This document shows, in pieces, positions 8,482-15,649 of a stretch of 22,017 nt of DNA. Numbering within the stretch: the first letter of the stretch is position 1; every line of letters starts with the position of its first letter. A model generated the notes under the pieces. It ran no database searches. It saw only the letters and a program-made list of their open reading frames with translations, and was not told the DNA's origin. Made by a program: the position numbers and the translations under genes. The stretch comes from Treponema sp. UBA4319 (lineage in GTDB: Bacteria; Spirochaetota; Spirochaetia; Treponematales; Treponemataceae): positions 1 through 22,017 of the forward strand of contig DGUD01000180.1 in NCBI GenBank assembly GCA_002393865.1, read 5' to 3'.

Positions 8482-8509
8482 ATAATATCACAGTTCTGTT
8501 TTTTTGCAA
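8482..8509 (-). promoter_or_regulatory. Promoter of the glycosyltransferase-TetR-MFS-lipoprotein operon
   Basis: On the minus strand TTGCAA (8509-8504) and TATTAT (8487-8482) are 16 bp apart. The start would fall near 8475, giving a leader of about 43 nt that contains the palindrome and AGGAGG. An alternative pair, TTGATA (8482-8477) and TACTAT (8461-8456), has a 15-bp spacer and is less good. Confidence 0.6.
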
Positions 8510-8591
8510 GCGAAAAATGCAGGGAAAGCAAAACGCAGCTTATCGATTCCGGCAAGAAAAAATTCGCTCATGTCGCAGACGGGAGATTTTC

Positions 8592-8640
8592 TTCCCCGCT
8601 TCCGAGGAAAAACGCTTTTTGCGATGCGTCTTGCGGGGAA
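8592..8640 (-). terminator. Nested hairpins after the kinase gene, possible terminator
   Basis: TTCCCCGC (8592-8599) pairs with GCGGGGAA (8633-8640). Inside, ACGC (8612-8615) pairs with GCGT (8626-8629), and on the minus strand this inner hairpin is followed by a T-run (8611-8607). It sits 76 bp beyond the kinase stop codon, a fitting place for termination. The rest of the 8433-8715 gap holds the next promoter and operator. Confidence 0.35.
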
Positions 8641-8696
8641 AAACCGGCGGAATTCTGCAAGTTCCCGGCCCAGACGGAACACATCCCCCGGAAAAG

Positions 8697-8731
8697 CAGG
8701 AAGCCCCGCCGCAGCTCAGGAAGCCCCGCCG
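8697..8731. repeat. Tandem 15-bp repeat spanning the kinase stop codon
   Basis: CAGGAAGCCCCGCCG occurs at 8697-8711 and 8717-8731, a 20-bp period. The stop codon of the kinase (8718-8716) overlaps the join, so the last few codons probably arose through a small duplication. Confidence 0.6.
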
Positions 8732-11730
8732 GCCGCCTCAGCCGCCATCCCGGCATTCAGCACGGCAAGGACGGCATCCGCATCGACGGCATCGACGGCT
8801 TCCTTGAGGCGGTTATAGTCCGCAAGCCGCTCATCGGGAATCCGGCTCCCCTTCAGCTCGGCCATTATCAGGTCAATCGAATTAAAATCGCCGACAGAGG
8901 CAAGCTCCCTGATAGCCGTATACGCCTCATCCAGCCGCTCGGCGGAGATTGGCTTCCGCTCCTCCGGCGCCTCCTCCGGGAACAGCTCCTGTATCTGCTC
9001 CAGCAGCTCCACAAGGTGCTGCAGCAGGTTCGGCGTATATGTCGTTATCTCGCCTATGTCCATCGCATTGCCGCAGGATTCAAGGTAGGCGGCCTGCCGC
9101 GACAAATCCTGCGCGCCGATAAGCCGGGCAGCGCTTTTGAGCGCATGGACGCGCACCGTATAATTGCGTATGTCGTGCTCGCCAAGGTCATGCTCAATCT
9201 GCGCGAGCCGGTTGGCGCCGGTCGAAGCAAATTCCTGCAGCACCTTGAAGAAGGTATCCTCGCTGCCGCAGTTCTCTATGCCCACAGAGACATCGATACC
9301 GTCTATCTTTGCCAAGCCCTGCTTGAGCCGGTTCACGGCGGAATCATCGCGGGGACGCTCGTCCTCGATAAGCATGCCCGGCTCAAGCTCCACGCGCTGC
9401 ACAAGCCGCTCCGGCAGGTATTTCAGCAGCATGCCCTCCAGCAGCCGGGGATTCACCGGCTTGGACAGGTAATCCACAAAACCTTCCGCCAGGAATTTCT
9501 CGCGGACGCCCGCAATGGCATTGGCCGTCAGGATGATGACCGGCGTCTTTCTGTTCGGGAAATCGACAGACATGTCGCCCGCAGCCTTCTGAATCTCATG
9601 CAGCGTGGCGACGCCGTCCATGCCCGGCATCAGGTGATCCATGAACACGATGTCGTAGGCATTCTTTCTGAGCATCTCAAGGCTCTGCTCCCCGTCGGCG
9701 GCGGTATCAATCTGCACCATCGTGCGCTTGAGCAAGTCCTTCACGACCGTCAGGTTCATGGGCGTGTCGTCAACCACCAGGATGCGCGCGTCCGGCGCAT
9801 GGAAGAGCTCGGCGGAAGGCTTGGCAGCGACCTTGTGCTGCCTCATGCGCGCATCGAATTTCCCCACCGCCTCGTGGCTCCAGATATGCTGGCGGACGGA
9901 AAAATAGAAATCCGAGCCTTTGCCGTACACGCTCTCCACCTCAAGGCGGCTGCCCATCATCTCCAGCAGCTGCTTCGTGATGCTCATGCCGAGCCCGGAG
10001 CCCTCTATGGTGCGGATGCGCTTCTCCTCGATGCGGTGGAACGGGGAGAACACCTTGGGCAAATCTTCCTCCCGGATGCCGATTCCCGTATCGCGGACGT
10101 GGAATGTCAGCAGCACCTCGTCGGCGGAGGACGCAATCTTCTCCGCTCTTGCAGAAAGCAGGACAGAGCCCTTCTCGGTATACTTCACCGCGTTGTTCAG
10201 GATGTTCACAAGTATCTGCCGCAGGCGCACCTCGTCCCCGTGCAGCCCGTCAGGAATATCCTTGTCCACGTCAACAACGAATTTGAGTCCCTTGGAAGTC
10301 GCTTTGTCGCAGAGCAGCAGCACGACATCGGAAAGGATATCGGAAAGCCGGTAATCGGACAAGATGATTTCCAGCCTGCCGGACTCAATCTTGGAGAAGT
10401 CAAGAATATCGTTTATCTGCGAGAGCAGGGCATTTCCTGCGTTCTTGATATTCTCCGCGTACTCGGCGATGGAGGCGTCCTCGTTCTCGCGCAGAATCAT
10501 CTCGTTCATGCCCAGCACCGCGTTTATAGGGGTGCGCAGCTCGTGGGACATCTTGGCAAGGAACTGGGACTTTGCGACATTCGCCTGCTGAGCCTCCTCC
10601 ATGGAGCGCTTGAGCGACAGGTTCAGCTGCTCAAGCTCCCTCTCCTTGGCAAGCAGGCTCTCGTTGTACGAGCGGACAGTCCTGACATGGTTCTGCATCA
10701 TGGTCTCGTCCTGCAGGTATATGATATAGCCCAGGAAATTCCGCGCCGTATGCTTCTTGTAGAAATAGGTGTCGATGCTGCAGCGGTAGCTTTTTGAGCC
10801 CACGTCAAGGATGCAGATTTCATCAAGGCTGCCGTTCCTGAAGCCGCCCGTCCACTTGACCAGCTGCCGGCACTCCGGGGAAGCCCCCGCAGGAACCGCC
10901 CGCTCAATCTCCAGCTCGCCAAGACCGGGGACAACCGGGCGGATACCTTTGGACGCCCCCATAAAGCGCAGCTGCGGGTCAAAGAGGATAATCCCGTAGG
11001 TGGAATTCTCGGTGTCCATCGACAGCAGCGAGTCCGCGTCGTAGAGGAGCATGTTGCGGCCTATGTACAGCAGGATGTAGCAGGAGACCACATAGGCGAC
11101 TGAGGTAAAGTCAAAGAGGGAGTGTGTCAGCAGCCTCATAAAGTACAGCGATATGTTCGTGATGATAATCGCGAGCAGTATTTTTGAGAAGCGGAAGGCA
11201 AGCTTCTCGCGGTGGGAAGCTCCCCAGCGGATGGCGTCCGCCGTTATCACCGTATAGAACAACAGATACAGTATATGAAGGAAGTGCAGCGGGCCGTAAT
11301 CCCTGATGAGCACCGTACTCCCCCGGACTTCCTCCAGATGCATGGATTTGTAGTACCAGGTGGTGATGCCGATGGTGAAGACAAAGCACATCATGGCCGT
11401 GCCCCACACCACCAGCATGGCGAAGAACCAGCGGGATTTCGGTACCGCGCAGATCCGGGCCACGATGCGATACATAAAGAAGGGAATCCAGAGCGCCCCA
11501 AGGTAGGTGAATTTCACGGCGAGAATGGCCTCACGGATATTCTGCGACTGGGAGAGCCAGAGGTAGCCGGCATTCGCGATAATCACGAACATAAAGACCA
11601 GTATCAGCTCAGGAGAAACATCCTCGCGCCTAATCAGCAGCAGCAGAAATCCTATCAGCTCTGCAATAAGGGCAAGTGCATAAAACATCGTATACACGGT
11701 ATCTTCATCCTCGACCGAAGCAGCAAACAA
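8716..11730 (-). CDS. Hybrid histidine kinase with 7TM sensor, receiver and HPt domains
   Basis: This 1004-aa membrane kinase contains a complete phosphorelay. Seven or more hydrophobic segments (about residues 13-228) form a 7TM-type sensor. A PAS-like region (about 240-345) and a coiled coil (350-385) follow. HisKA carries SHELRTP with H396; the ATPase has LVNILNNAVKYT (507-518), DTGIGI (547-552) and GSGLGM (577-582). The receiver begins ILVVDDTPMN, with phospho-acceptor D698, T735 and K757. HPt has HALKSAAR with H862. No output regulator is adjacent, so it must pass phosphate elsewhere. The start is uncertain: TTG 11730 has AAGG 6 nt upstream, while GTG 11697 and ATG 11688 also lie before the first membrane segment. 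Ligand unknown. Confidence 0.92.
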   Translation of the reverse strand: MFAASVEDEDTVYTMFYALALIAELIGFLLLLIRREDVSPELILVFMFVIIANAGYLWLSQSQNIREAILAVKFTYLGALWIPFFMYRIVARICAVPKSRWFFAMLVVWGTAMMCFVFTIGITTWYYKSMHLEEVRGSTVLIRDYGPLHFLHILYLLFYTVITADAIRWGASHREKLAFRFSKILLAIIITNISLYFMRLLTHSLFDFTSVAYVVSCYILLYIGRNMLLYDADSLLSMDTENSTYGIILFDPQLRFMGASKGIRPVVPGLGELEIERAVPAGASPECRQLVKWTGGFRNGSLDEICILDVGSKSYRCSIDTYFYKKHTARNFLGYIIYLQDETMMQNHVRTVRSYNESLLAKERELEQLNLSLKRSMEEAQQANVAKSQFLAKMSHELRTPINAVLGMNEMILRENEDASIAEYAENIKNAGNALLSQINDILDFSKIESGRLEIILSDYRLSDILSDVVLLLCDKATSKGLKFVVDVDKDIPDGLHGDEVRLRQILVNILNNAVKYTEKGSVLLSARAEKIASSADEVLLTFHVRDTGIGIREEDLPKVFSPFHRIEEKRIRTIEGSGLGMSITKQLLEMMGSRLEVESVYGKGSDFYFSVRQHIWSHEAVGKFDARMRQHKVAAKPSAELFHAPDARILVVDDTPMNLTVVKDLLKRTMVQIDTAADGEQSLEMLRKNAYDIVFMDHLMPGMDGVATLHEIQKAAGDMSVDFPNRKTPVIILTANAIAGVREKFLAEGFVDYLSKPVNPRLLEGMLLKYLPERLVQRVELEPGMLIEDERPRDDSAVNRLKQGLAKIDGIDVSVGIENCGSEDTFFKVLQEFASTGANRLAQIEHDLGEHDIRNYTVRVHALKSAARLIGAQDLSRQAAYLESCGNAMDIGEITTYTPNLLQHLVELLEQIQELFPEEAPEERKPISAERLDEAYTAIRELASVGDFNSIDLIMAELKGSRIPDERLADYNRLKEAVDAVDADAVLAVLNAGMAAEAAGGAS

Positions 11731-12042
11731 TTTTAGCCTTGGTCAATCAAAATCGGGCAAGCATCTCCATCGTGCGGCGCCCTGCCCGCCCCCACGGTCT
11801 GTAAACCTGCGGCACCATTACACTTGTTCGGGAACCTCCCGGTTTCCCTGCTGCGCCTGCATTTTTCCAATTCCTCGCAAGCAACATTCTTTAGAAGTAT
11901 AACATGGAAGGTCAAATTTTTCCAGCCAGACCGCGCAAAAGTTCTGCAAAAAGAGCAGCAGGGGAGCCTCAGCACGGAAATCAGGCGGACAGAGGCGCGC
12001 GCGGAGCACAAAACAGCTTGCCACGCCACAGCGCGGTTTATG
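11731..12042. other. Intergenic region between divergent kinase and polyferredoxin genes
   Basis: This stretch separates the kinase (-) from the polyferredoxin gene (+). It holds an imperfect hairpin GGGAACC-TCCC-GGTTTCCC (about 11830-11848). Open frames here, such as a 61-codon one from 11904 (+), have no ribosome site or recognisable product. I saw no convincing kinase promoter. Confidence 0.5.
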
Positions 12043-12072
12043 TTGACAAGTTTACTTTGCATCGTGTATACT
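12043..12072 (+). promoter_or_regulatory. Strong promoter of the polyferredoxin gene
   Basis: TTGACA (12043-12048) and TATACT (12067-12072) are 18 bp apart. The start would be near 12079, where an in-frame ATG is found exactly 6 nt after the -10. The -35 is inside the left arm of a large inverted repeat. Confidence 0.75.
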
Positions 12073-12098
12073 GCAAGCATGCAAAGTAAACTTGTCAA
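12043..12098. promoter_or_regulatory. Perfect 20-bp inverted repeat flanking the -10 element
   Basis: TTGACAAGTTTACTTTGCAT (12043-12062) is repeated in inverted form at 12079-12098, with 16 bp between. The left arm covers -35 and the right arm begins at the predicted start site. Each arm also holds the near-palindrome AAGTTTACTT. This looks like a pair of repressor sites. It cannot act as an RNA terminator for this gene, because the left arm is upstream of the start site. Confidence 0.75.
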
Positions 12099-12111
12099 AA
12101 GCGAAGGCTCT

Positions 12112-12876
12112 ATGAAAGCAGCGCGATTCCGGCGGCTGCGGCATTTCACGCTCATCGTGAGCATGCTGCTGTTTCCGGTGACCATCTGGTACTTCTCGCC
12201 CTATCTCATCATCATGGCGGCACTGAGGCACATCATCAACGGAAGCTTCATCACCTTTACGCTCATGTTCGTCCTCGGCATGTTCTTCGGTCGCCTGTGG
12301 TGCGGCTTCTTCTGCCCCACGGGAGGAATGTCGGAATGCTTCGAGAGCTTCTCCCCAAAGACGCCAAGGCAGGGATGGCGGAACTCCATCAAATACGCAG
12401 TCTGGGCGCTCTGGCTTTCCGGCGTGATTGTCTGCCACGTGCTCGGAAAGGGCGACTATTCGGTGCAGCCCTTCTTTATGACCGACCACGGGATTTCCGT
12501 CTCAAATATCTACGCCTATGTCATCTATTACGGCATCGTGCTCCTCTTCCTTATACCGGCGCTGGTTCACGGAAAGCGCGCGAACTGCCACTACATCTGC
12601 TGGATGGCGCCGTTCATGATTCTCGGCTACAAGGCGGGGCGCGCGCTCCATCTGCCGCAGCTCAGGATACAGGCAGACACGGCGCGCTGCACGGGATGCG
12701 GCGCCTGCCACAAGGTATGCCCGATGGGGCTGGACGCACGGAGCTGCTCGCAGGGCGGCGAGATACGGAACGCAGAATGCATCCTGTGCGGGGAATGCGC
12801 CGCTGCCTGCAGGAACGACGTCCTGCGCTACACGATAGCCGCCTCAGGAACGCCCCGCATCCCGCACAAGGGCTAG
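12112..12876 (+). CDS. NapH/CcoG-like membrane 4Fe-4S polyferredoxin
   Basis: This 254-aa protein has about four hydrophobic helices and two ferredoxin clusters. Near the membrane it carries CGFFCPTGG (C64, C68) and CHYICW (C159, C163), the paired cysteine motifs of the NapH/CcoG/RdxA polyferredoxin family. Then come C193-xx-C196-xx-C199-xxx-C203-P and C223-xx-C226-xx-C229-xxx-C233, two 4Fe-4S sites; the second lacks the usual proline. Such proteins pass electrons between quinone or ferredoxin and an envelope partner, here unknown. I use ATG 12112, with AAGG 4 nt upstream; ATG 12079, in frame and at the predicted transcription start, would add 11 residues and be leaderless. The promoter lies in a large inverted repeat, so expression is probably tightly repressed. 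Confidence 0.85.
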   Translation: MKAARFRRLRHFTLIVSMLLFPVTIWYFSPYLIIMAALRHIINGSFITFTLMFVLGMFFGRLWCGFFCPTGGMSECFESFSPKTPRQGWRNSIKYAVWALWLSGVIVCHVLGKGDYSVQPFFMTDHGISVSNIYAYVIYYGIVLLFLIPALVHGKRANCHYICWMAPFMILGYKAGRALHLPQLRIQADTARCTGCGACHKVCPMGLDARSCSQGGEIRNAECILCGECAAACRNDVLRYTIAASGTPRIPHKG

Positions 12877-12896
12877 CCCCGTGCAAGAGGTGGCAT

Positions 12897-12936
12897 CGGA
12901 AAGCCCTCTGCTCGCGGAGCGCAAAACCGCTTTCCG
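12897..12936. terminator. Hairpins after the polyferredoxin gene
   Basis: CGGAAAGC (12897-12904) pairs perfectly with GCTTTCCG (12929-12936), enclosing a smaller GCTC-GCG-GAGC hairpin (12910-12920). It begins 20 bp beyond the stop codon. There is no T-tract, so it may be an RNA-stabilising structure or part of a repeat. Confidence 0.35.
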
Positions 12937-12950
12937 AGTTTCCGTGGCGG

Positions 12951-12966
12951 CAGGGCTTCAGCATGA
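12951..12966. repeat. 16-bp inverted match to 180-195
   Basis: CAGGGCTTCAGCATGA here is the reverse complement of the sequence at 180-195. Each copy lies within about 100 bp of one copy of the 89-bp repeat, but in opposite orientation relative to it. A composite repeat with internal rearrangement would explain this; chance is not excluded. Confidence 0.5.
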
Positions 12967-12988
12967 GATGTATTTTATCTGAAAGCGG

Positions 12989-13077
12989 ATGCGATGTTGG
13001 CAGTTTACGTAAACTGTTTTTAAATGATTTCTTTTTCTATGCTACAGAAGTCAAGGATGCAGCATAAAAAATGCGCG
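12989..13077. repeat. 89-bp dispersed repeat, copy 2
   Basis: This matches 1-89 in direct orientation except for two bases. The hairpin is here a full 16-bp palindrome, CAGTTTACGTAAACTG (13001-13016), followed by TTTTT. Because this copy lies well inside the window, its left boundary can be placed at 12989 relative to the known part of copy 1. Confidence 0.85.
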
Positions 13078-13104
13078 AAAGCCCTGTCCGTGCCGGGACG
13101 GTGT

Positions 13105-13254
13105 TTGACATTTTTTTTGTTTTATGGCACAGTTATGCCGCAGCGTGTTGTTTTGAGCGCCCGGCCACAGGAGCGGGCTCAATAGCGTAAGTCCAACTGT
13201 ACGGCACGCTGGGCGCAGCCCCTGCCTGCGGCAGGCGGCACGATATATTCCGGC
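13105..13254 (+). promoter_or_regulatory. Hairpin-rich leader upstream of the MATE gene
   Basis: TTGACA at 13105-13110 may be a -35, though no good -10 follows at the right distance. Downstream are several inverted pairs: GGCA/TGCC (13126-13129 / 13136-13139), AGCGTG/CACGCT (13142-13147 / 13205-13210) enclosing TTGAGC/GCTCAA (13153-13158 / 13177-13182), and CCTGCC/GGCAGG (13221-13226 / 13230-13235). The nested layout could be a structured 5' leader. I do not recognise a known riboswitch class. Confidence 0.35.
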
Positions 13255-13284
13255 GTGTCCGATTTTTTTCCTAAGGAGACTCAG

Positions 13285-14721
13285 ATGCCGGATTCCTCTG
13301 AACAAAAAGACCAGACGCGCGCTGCCACAGAAGCGCCCTCTCAGTTCCTTGTGACGGCGCCGCTCCCGCGGCTCATGCTCACATACGCGATGCCCTGCAT
13401 CATATCGCTGCTGACGGGCGCGCTCTACAACATCGTCGATCAGATTTTCATCGCAAACGCACGCTACCTCGGCAGCTACGGCAACGCCGCGAACACCGTC
13501 GTGTTCCCGCTCACCGTCGTCGCTCTCGCCATCGCAGTCATGATTGGGGACGGCGCATGCGCGTTCATCTCGATATGCCTGGGGCGCCGGAAAGAAGGCG
13601 CCGCCGCACGTACCGTGGGGAATGCGGTCAGCCTCTGCGTCATGGCGAGCATCCTGCTCACCGCGCTCTACCTTGCACGCGCGGAGCCGGTTATCAAAGC
13701 CTTCGGCGGAGACGTGAACGAGGAGACCTTCGCGCTCTCAAAGGAATACTTCTTCTGGATAAGCATAGGCCTTCCCTTCTACATGTTCGGGCAGGGAATG
13801 AATCCCGTCATCCGCGCGGACGGCTCGCCCCGGTTCGCAATGCTCTCCACGCTCGCGGGAGCGGCGCTCAACATCATCCTTGACCCGCTGTTCATCTTTG
13901 GCTTCCGCTGGGGAATGCGGGGGGCGGCAATCGCGACCGTCATCGGGCAGGTCGCCACGGCGGCACTCGCGCTCGGCTATCTCTGCCGCACAAAGCTCGT
14001 CCGCCTGTCGGCAAAAAGCTTCCTGCCTTCCGGCAGCATCATCCGCCGCTTCATTCCGCTCGGAATCTGCTCCCTGCTCTCGCAGCTGAGCCTCGTCGCG
14101 GCGATGGCGTCCATCAACAATATGATACGGAGATACGGCGCGCTCGACCCTGTTTTCGGCAGGGAGGAATTCGCCCAGATTCCGATGGCGGTCGTCGGCA
14201 TCGTGATGAAATTCTTCCAGATTGTCATATCGGTCGTCGTGGGAATGGCGGCAGGCTGCATCCCGGTCGCAGGCTACAACAGAGGCGCAGGACGGGGCGA
14301 CCGCGCAAAGCAGCTCTTCCTTCTGCTGCTCGCGTGCGAGGCTGCCGTCGGCGCCGCAGCGCTCATCGTCGTGGAGCTGTTCCCCGGAGCACTCATACAG
14401 ATCTTTGGCGCCGCCAACGAAAGCATCTGGTACACGAGCTTCGCAAAGCGCGCCTTCAGAATCTACCTTTCCATGATGGTGCTCGCCTGCATCAACAAGG
14501 CGACGTTCATCTACCTGCAGGCCATAGGAAAGGCGCTCCTCTCCACCGCGCTCAGCATGATACGTGAGCTTGTGTTCGGGGTCGGGCTGGCGCTTCTGCT
14601 CCCGCTCCGATTCGGGCTGGACGGCGTGCTGTACTCGATGCCGCTCAGCGATATCCTGACATTCATCGTCTCTGCGGGGGCAATAGCCTTTACGCTGCGT
14701 CAGCTGGACAGGGAAGGCTGA
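13285..14721 (+). CDS. MATE-family efflux transporter
   Basis: This 478-aa inner-membrane protein has about twelve hydrophobic segments in two similar halves. The N-terminal half begins PLPRLMLTYAMPCIISLLTGALYNIVDQIFIA, typical of MATE multidrug and toxin extrusion proteins (NorM/DinF superfamily), and includes GMNPVIRADGSPRFAM, the usual N-x-x-I/L-R-A-x-G-x-x-x loop. Transport is driven by sodium or proton exchange; the substrate could be a drug, metabolite or flavin. AAGGAG lies 6 nt before the ATG, so I prefer it to an in-frame GTG at 13255. A hairpin-rich leader of more than 100 nt precedes it, so RNA-level control is possible. It converges with the EFR1 gene, 29 bp away. Confidence 0.92.
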   Translation: MPDSSEQKDQTRAATEAPSQFLVTAPLPRLMLTYAMPCIISLLTGALYNIVDQIFIANARYLGSYGNAANTVVFPLTVVALAIAVMIGDGACAFISICLGRRKEGAAARTVGNAVSLCVMASILLTALYLARAEPVIKAFGGDVNEETFALSKEYFFWISIGLPFYMFGQGMNPVIRADGSPRFAMLSTLAGAALNIILDPLFIFGFRWGMRGAAIATVIGQVATAALALGYLCRTKLVRLSAKSFLPSGSIIRRFIPLGICSLLSQLSLVAAMASINNMIRRYGALDPVFGREEFAQIPMAVVGIVMKFFQIVISVVVGMAAGCIPVAGYNRGAGRGDRAKQLFLLLLACEAAVGAAALIVVELFPGALIQIFGAANESIWYTSFAKRAFRIYLSMMVLACINKATFIYLQAIGKALLSTALSMIRELVFGVGLALLLPLRFGLDGVLYSMPLSDILTFIVSAGAIAFTLRQLDREG

Positions 14722-14750
14722 GCGAGGCAGCCCCCACCAGGGAACGAAGC

Positions 14751-15527
14751 TCAACGCTCCTGCTGCGGCGAGGCATGCTTCTTAAAGAGGTAGCGCTCCT
14801 TGCCTGCGCTTATCGTCCCGTACTCGATGGATTCCACCGGGCAGTTCGCGATGCAGGCCATGCAGTGCGTGCAGGACGCCCCCCAGACGGGGCGCTTGTC
14901 GCGCAGCACGATATTGTTCAGCGGGCACAGAGAGACGCACTTTCCGCAGCCGATGCAGGAATCCTTCGCGTAGAAGGCCTTTGCCGTCAGCTTGAACTTG
15001 ACCCATAACGGATTGAATGGGACGGTCACCAGCGTCTCAAAAAGATAGACGTGGCGCGATGTCAGCCGCTGGCCCGACTGAATGCATGCGGCAAGATCGG
15101 GAACCTTTGCGCGGGCATCCCGTATCCGTGCCGCCACGGTCTCCGCGTCCTGCATGGGATACATGTCGCTCGCAATGTAGTTGCGCGGCATAAAGACGTC
15201 GGCGCAGCCCATAAACCGCATGTGCTTGCGCCGGAAAATCCCGGCCGCAAGGATGCCTGCGCAGGAGCTGTAGCCGCCGCTCGTAAAGATGCAGTAGACC
15301 AGCGGGTTCCCGCCCAGCCGAACCTTTTTCAGGAAGGCGCTGAGAAAACGGGGCATCTCGCAGACATAAATCGGGGCACAGATGACAAAGGGCTTCTCCG
15401 AGACAATCTCGGAATAATCGGCGCCGCGTATCCGGGGCAGCAGATTCTGGCATGAGTCACCAAGGAGGGAAGCGCATTCACGGGCAACAAATTCCGTGTT
15501 GCCGGTCGCTGAAAAATAAAGCACCAT
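14751..15527 (-). CDS. EFR1-family flavodoxin/ferredoxin fusion
   Basis: This 258-aa protein joins a flavodoxin-like domain and a double-cluster ferredoxin. The N-terminus MVLYFSATGNTEF carries the FMN-phosphate loop (residues 6-12); the flavodoxin part spans about 1-160. Cysteines 191, 194, 197 and 201 (CIGCGKCVSLCP) and 219, 222, 225 and 229 (CTHCMACIANCP) bind two 4Fe-4S clusters. The order matches EFR1-type soluble ferredoxins of anaerobes. It probably shuttles electrons in the cytoplasm; its partner is unknown, and the polyferredoxin gene nearby is only a suggestion. No ribosome site precedes the ATG. The -10 element is 8 nt upstream, so the mRNA is probably leaderless. Confidence 0.9.
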   Translation of the reverse strand: MVLYFSATGNTEFVARECASLLGDSCQNLLPRIRGADYSEIVSEKPFVICAPIYVCEMPRFLSAFLKKVRLGGNPLVYCIFTSGGYSSCAGILAAGIFRRKHMRFMGCADVFMPRNYIASDMYPMQDAETVAARIRDARAKVPDLAACIQSGQRLTSRHVYLFETLVTVPFNPLWVKFKLTAKAFYAKDSCIGCGKCVSLCPLNNIVLRDKRPVWGASCTHCMACIANCPVESIEYGTISAGKERYLFKKHASPQQER

Positions 15528-15535
15528 ACAGTTCT

Positions 15536-15564
15536 ATCATCGCACAAAAATCGCGCTTGGTCAA
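15536..15564 (-). promoter_or_regulatory. Promoter of the EFR1 gene, implying a leaderless mRNA
   Basis: On the minus strand TTGACC (15564-15559) and GATGAT (15541-15536) are 17 bp apart, and TGC precedes the -10 as an extended motif. The start would be about 0-3 nt before the ATG at 15527. Confidence 0.6.
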
Positions 15565-15649
15565 ATATTTACGACAGCTGTCCGGCAAGCAAAGTCTCCC
15601 GACAGCCCGCTCTCCTTGCGCGCGGGCAGCAGCCAGTCTAGTACCGCCC

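Noticed and set aside
8197..10797. An 866-codon open frame on the + strand
   Set aside because: It is antisense to the histidine kinase, whose domains are unmistakable, and to the start of the neighbouring gene. The translation has no recognisable domain; GC-rich codon use opens such frames.
11904..12089. A 61-codon + frame upstream of the polyferredoxin gene
   Set aside because: It runs through the promoter and inverted repeat, has no ribosome site and shows no family resemblance.
12043..12098. The large inverted repeat as a terminator or attenuator
   Set aside because: The left arm contains the -35 element and is upstream of the predicted start, so both arms would not be in this gene's RNA. 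A role at DNA level is more likely.
13738..14754. A 338-codon open frame on the - strand
   Set aside because: It lies opposite the MATE gene and is rich in charged residues without motifs, as expected for an antisense frame.
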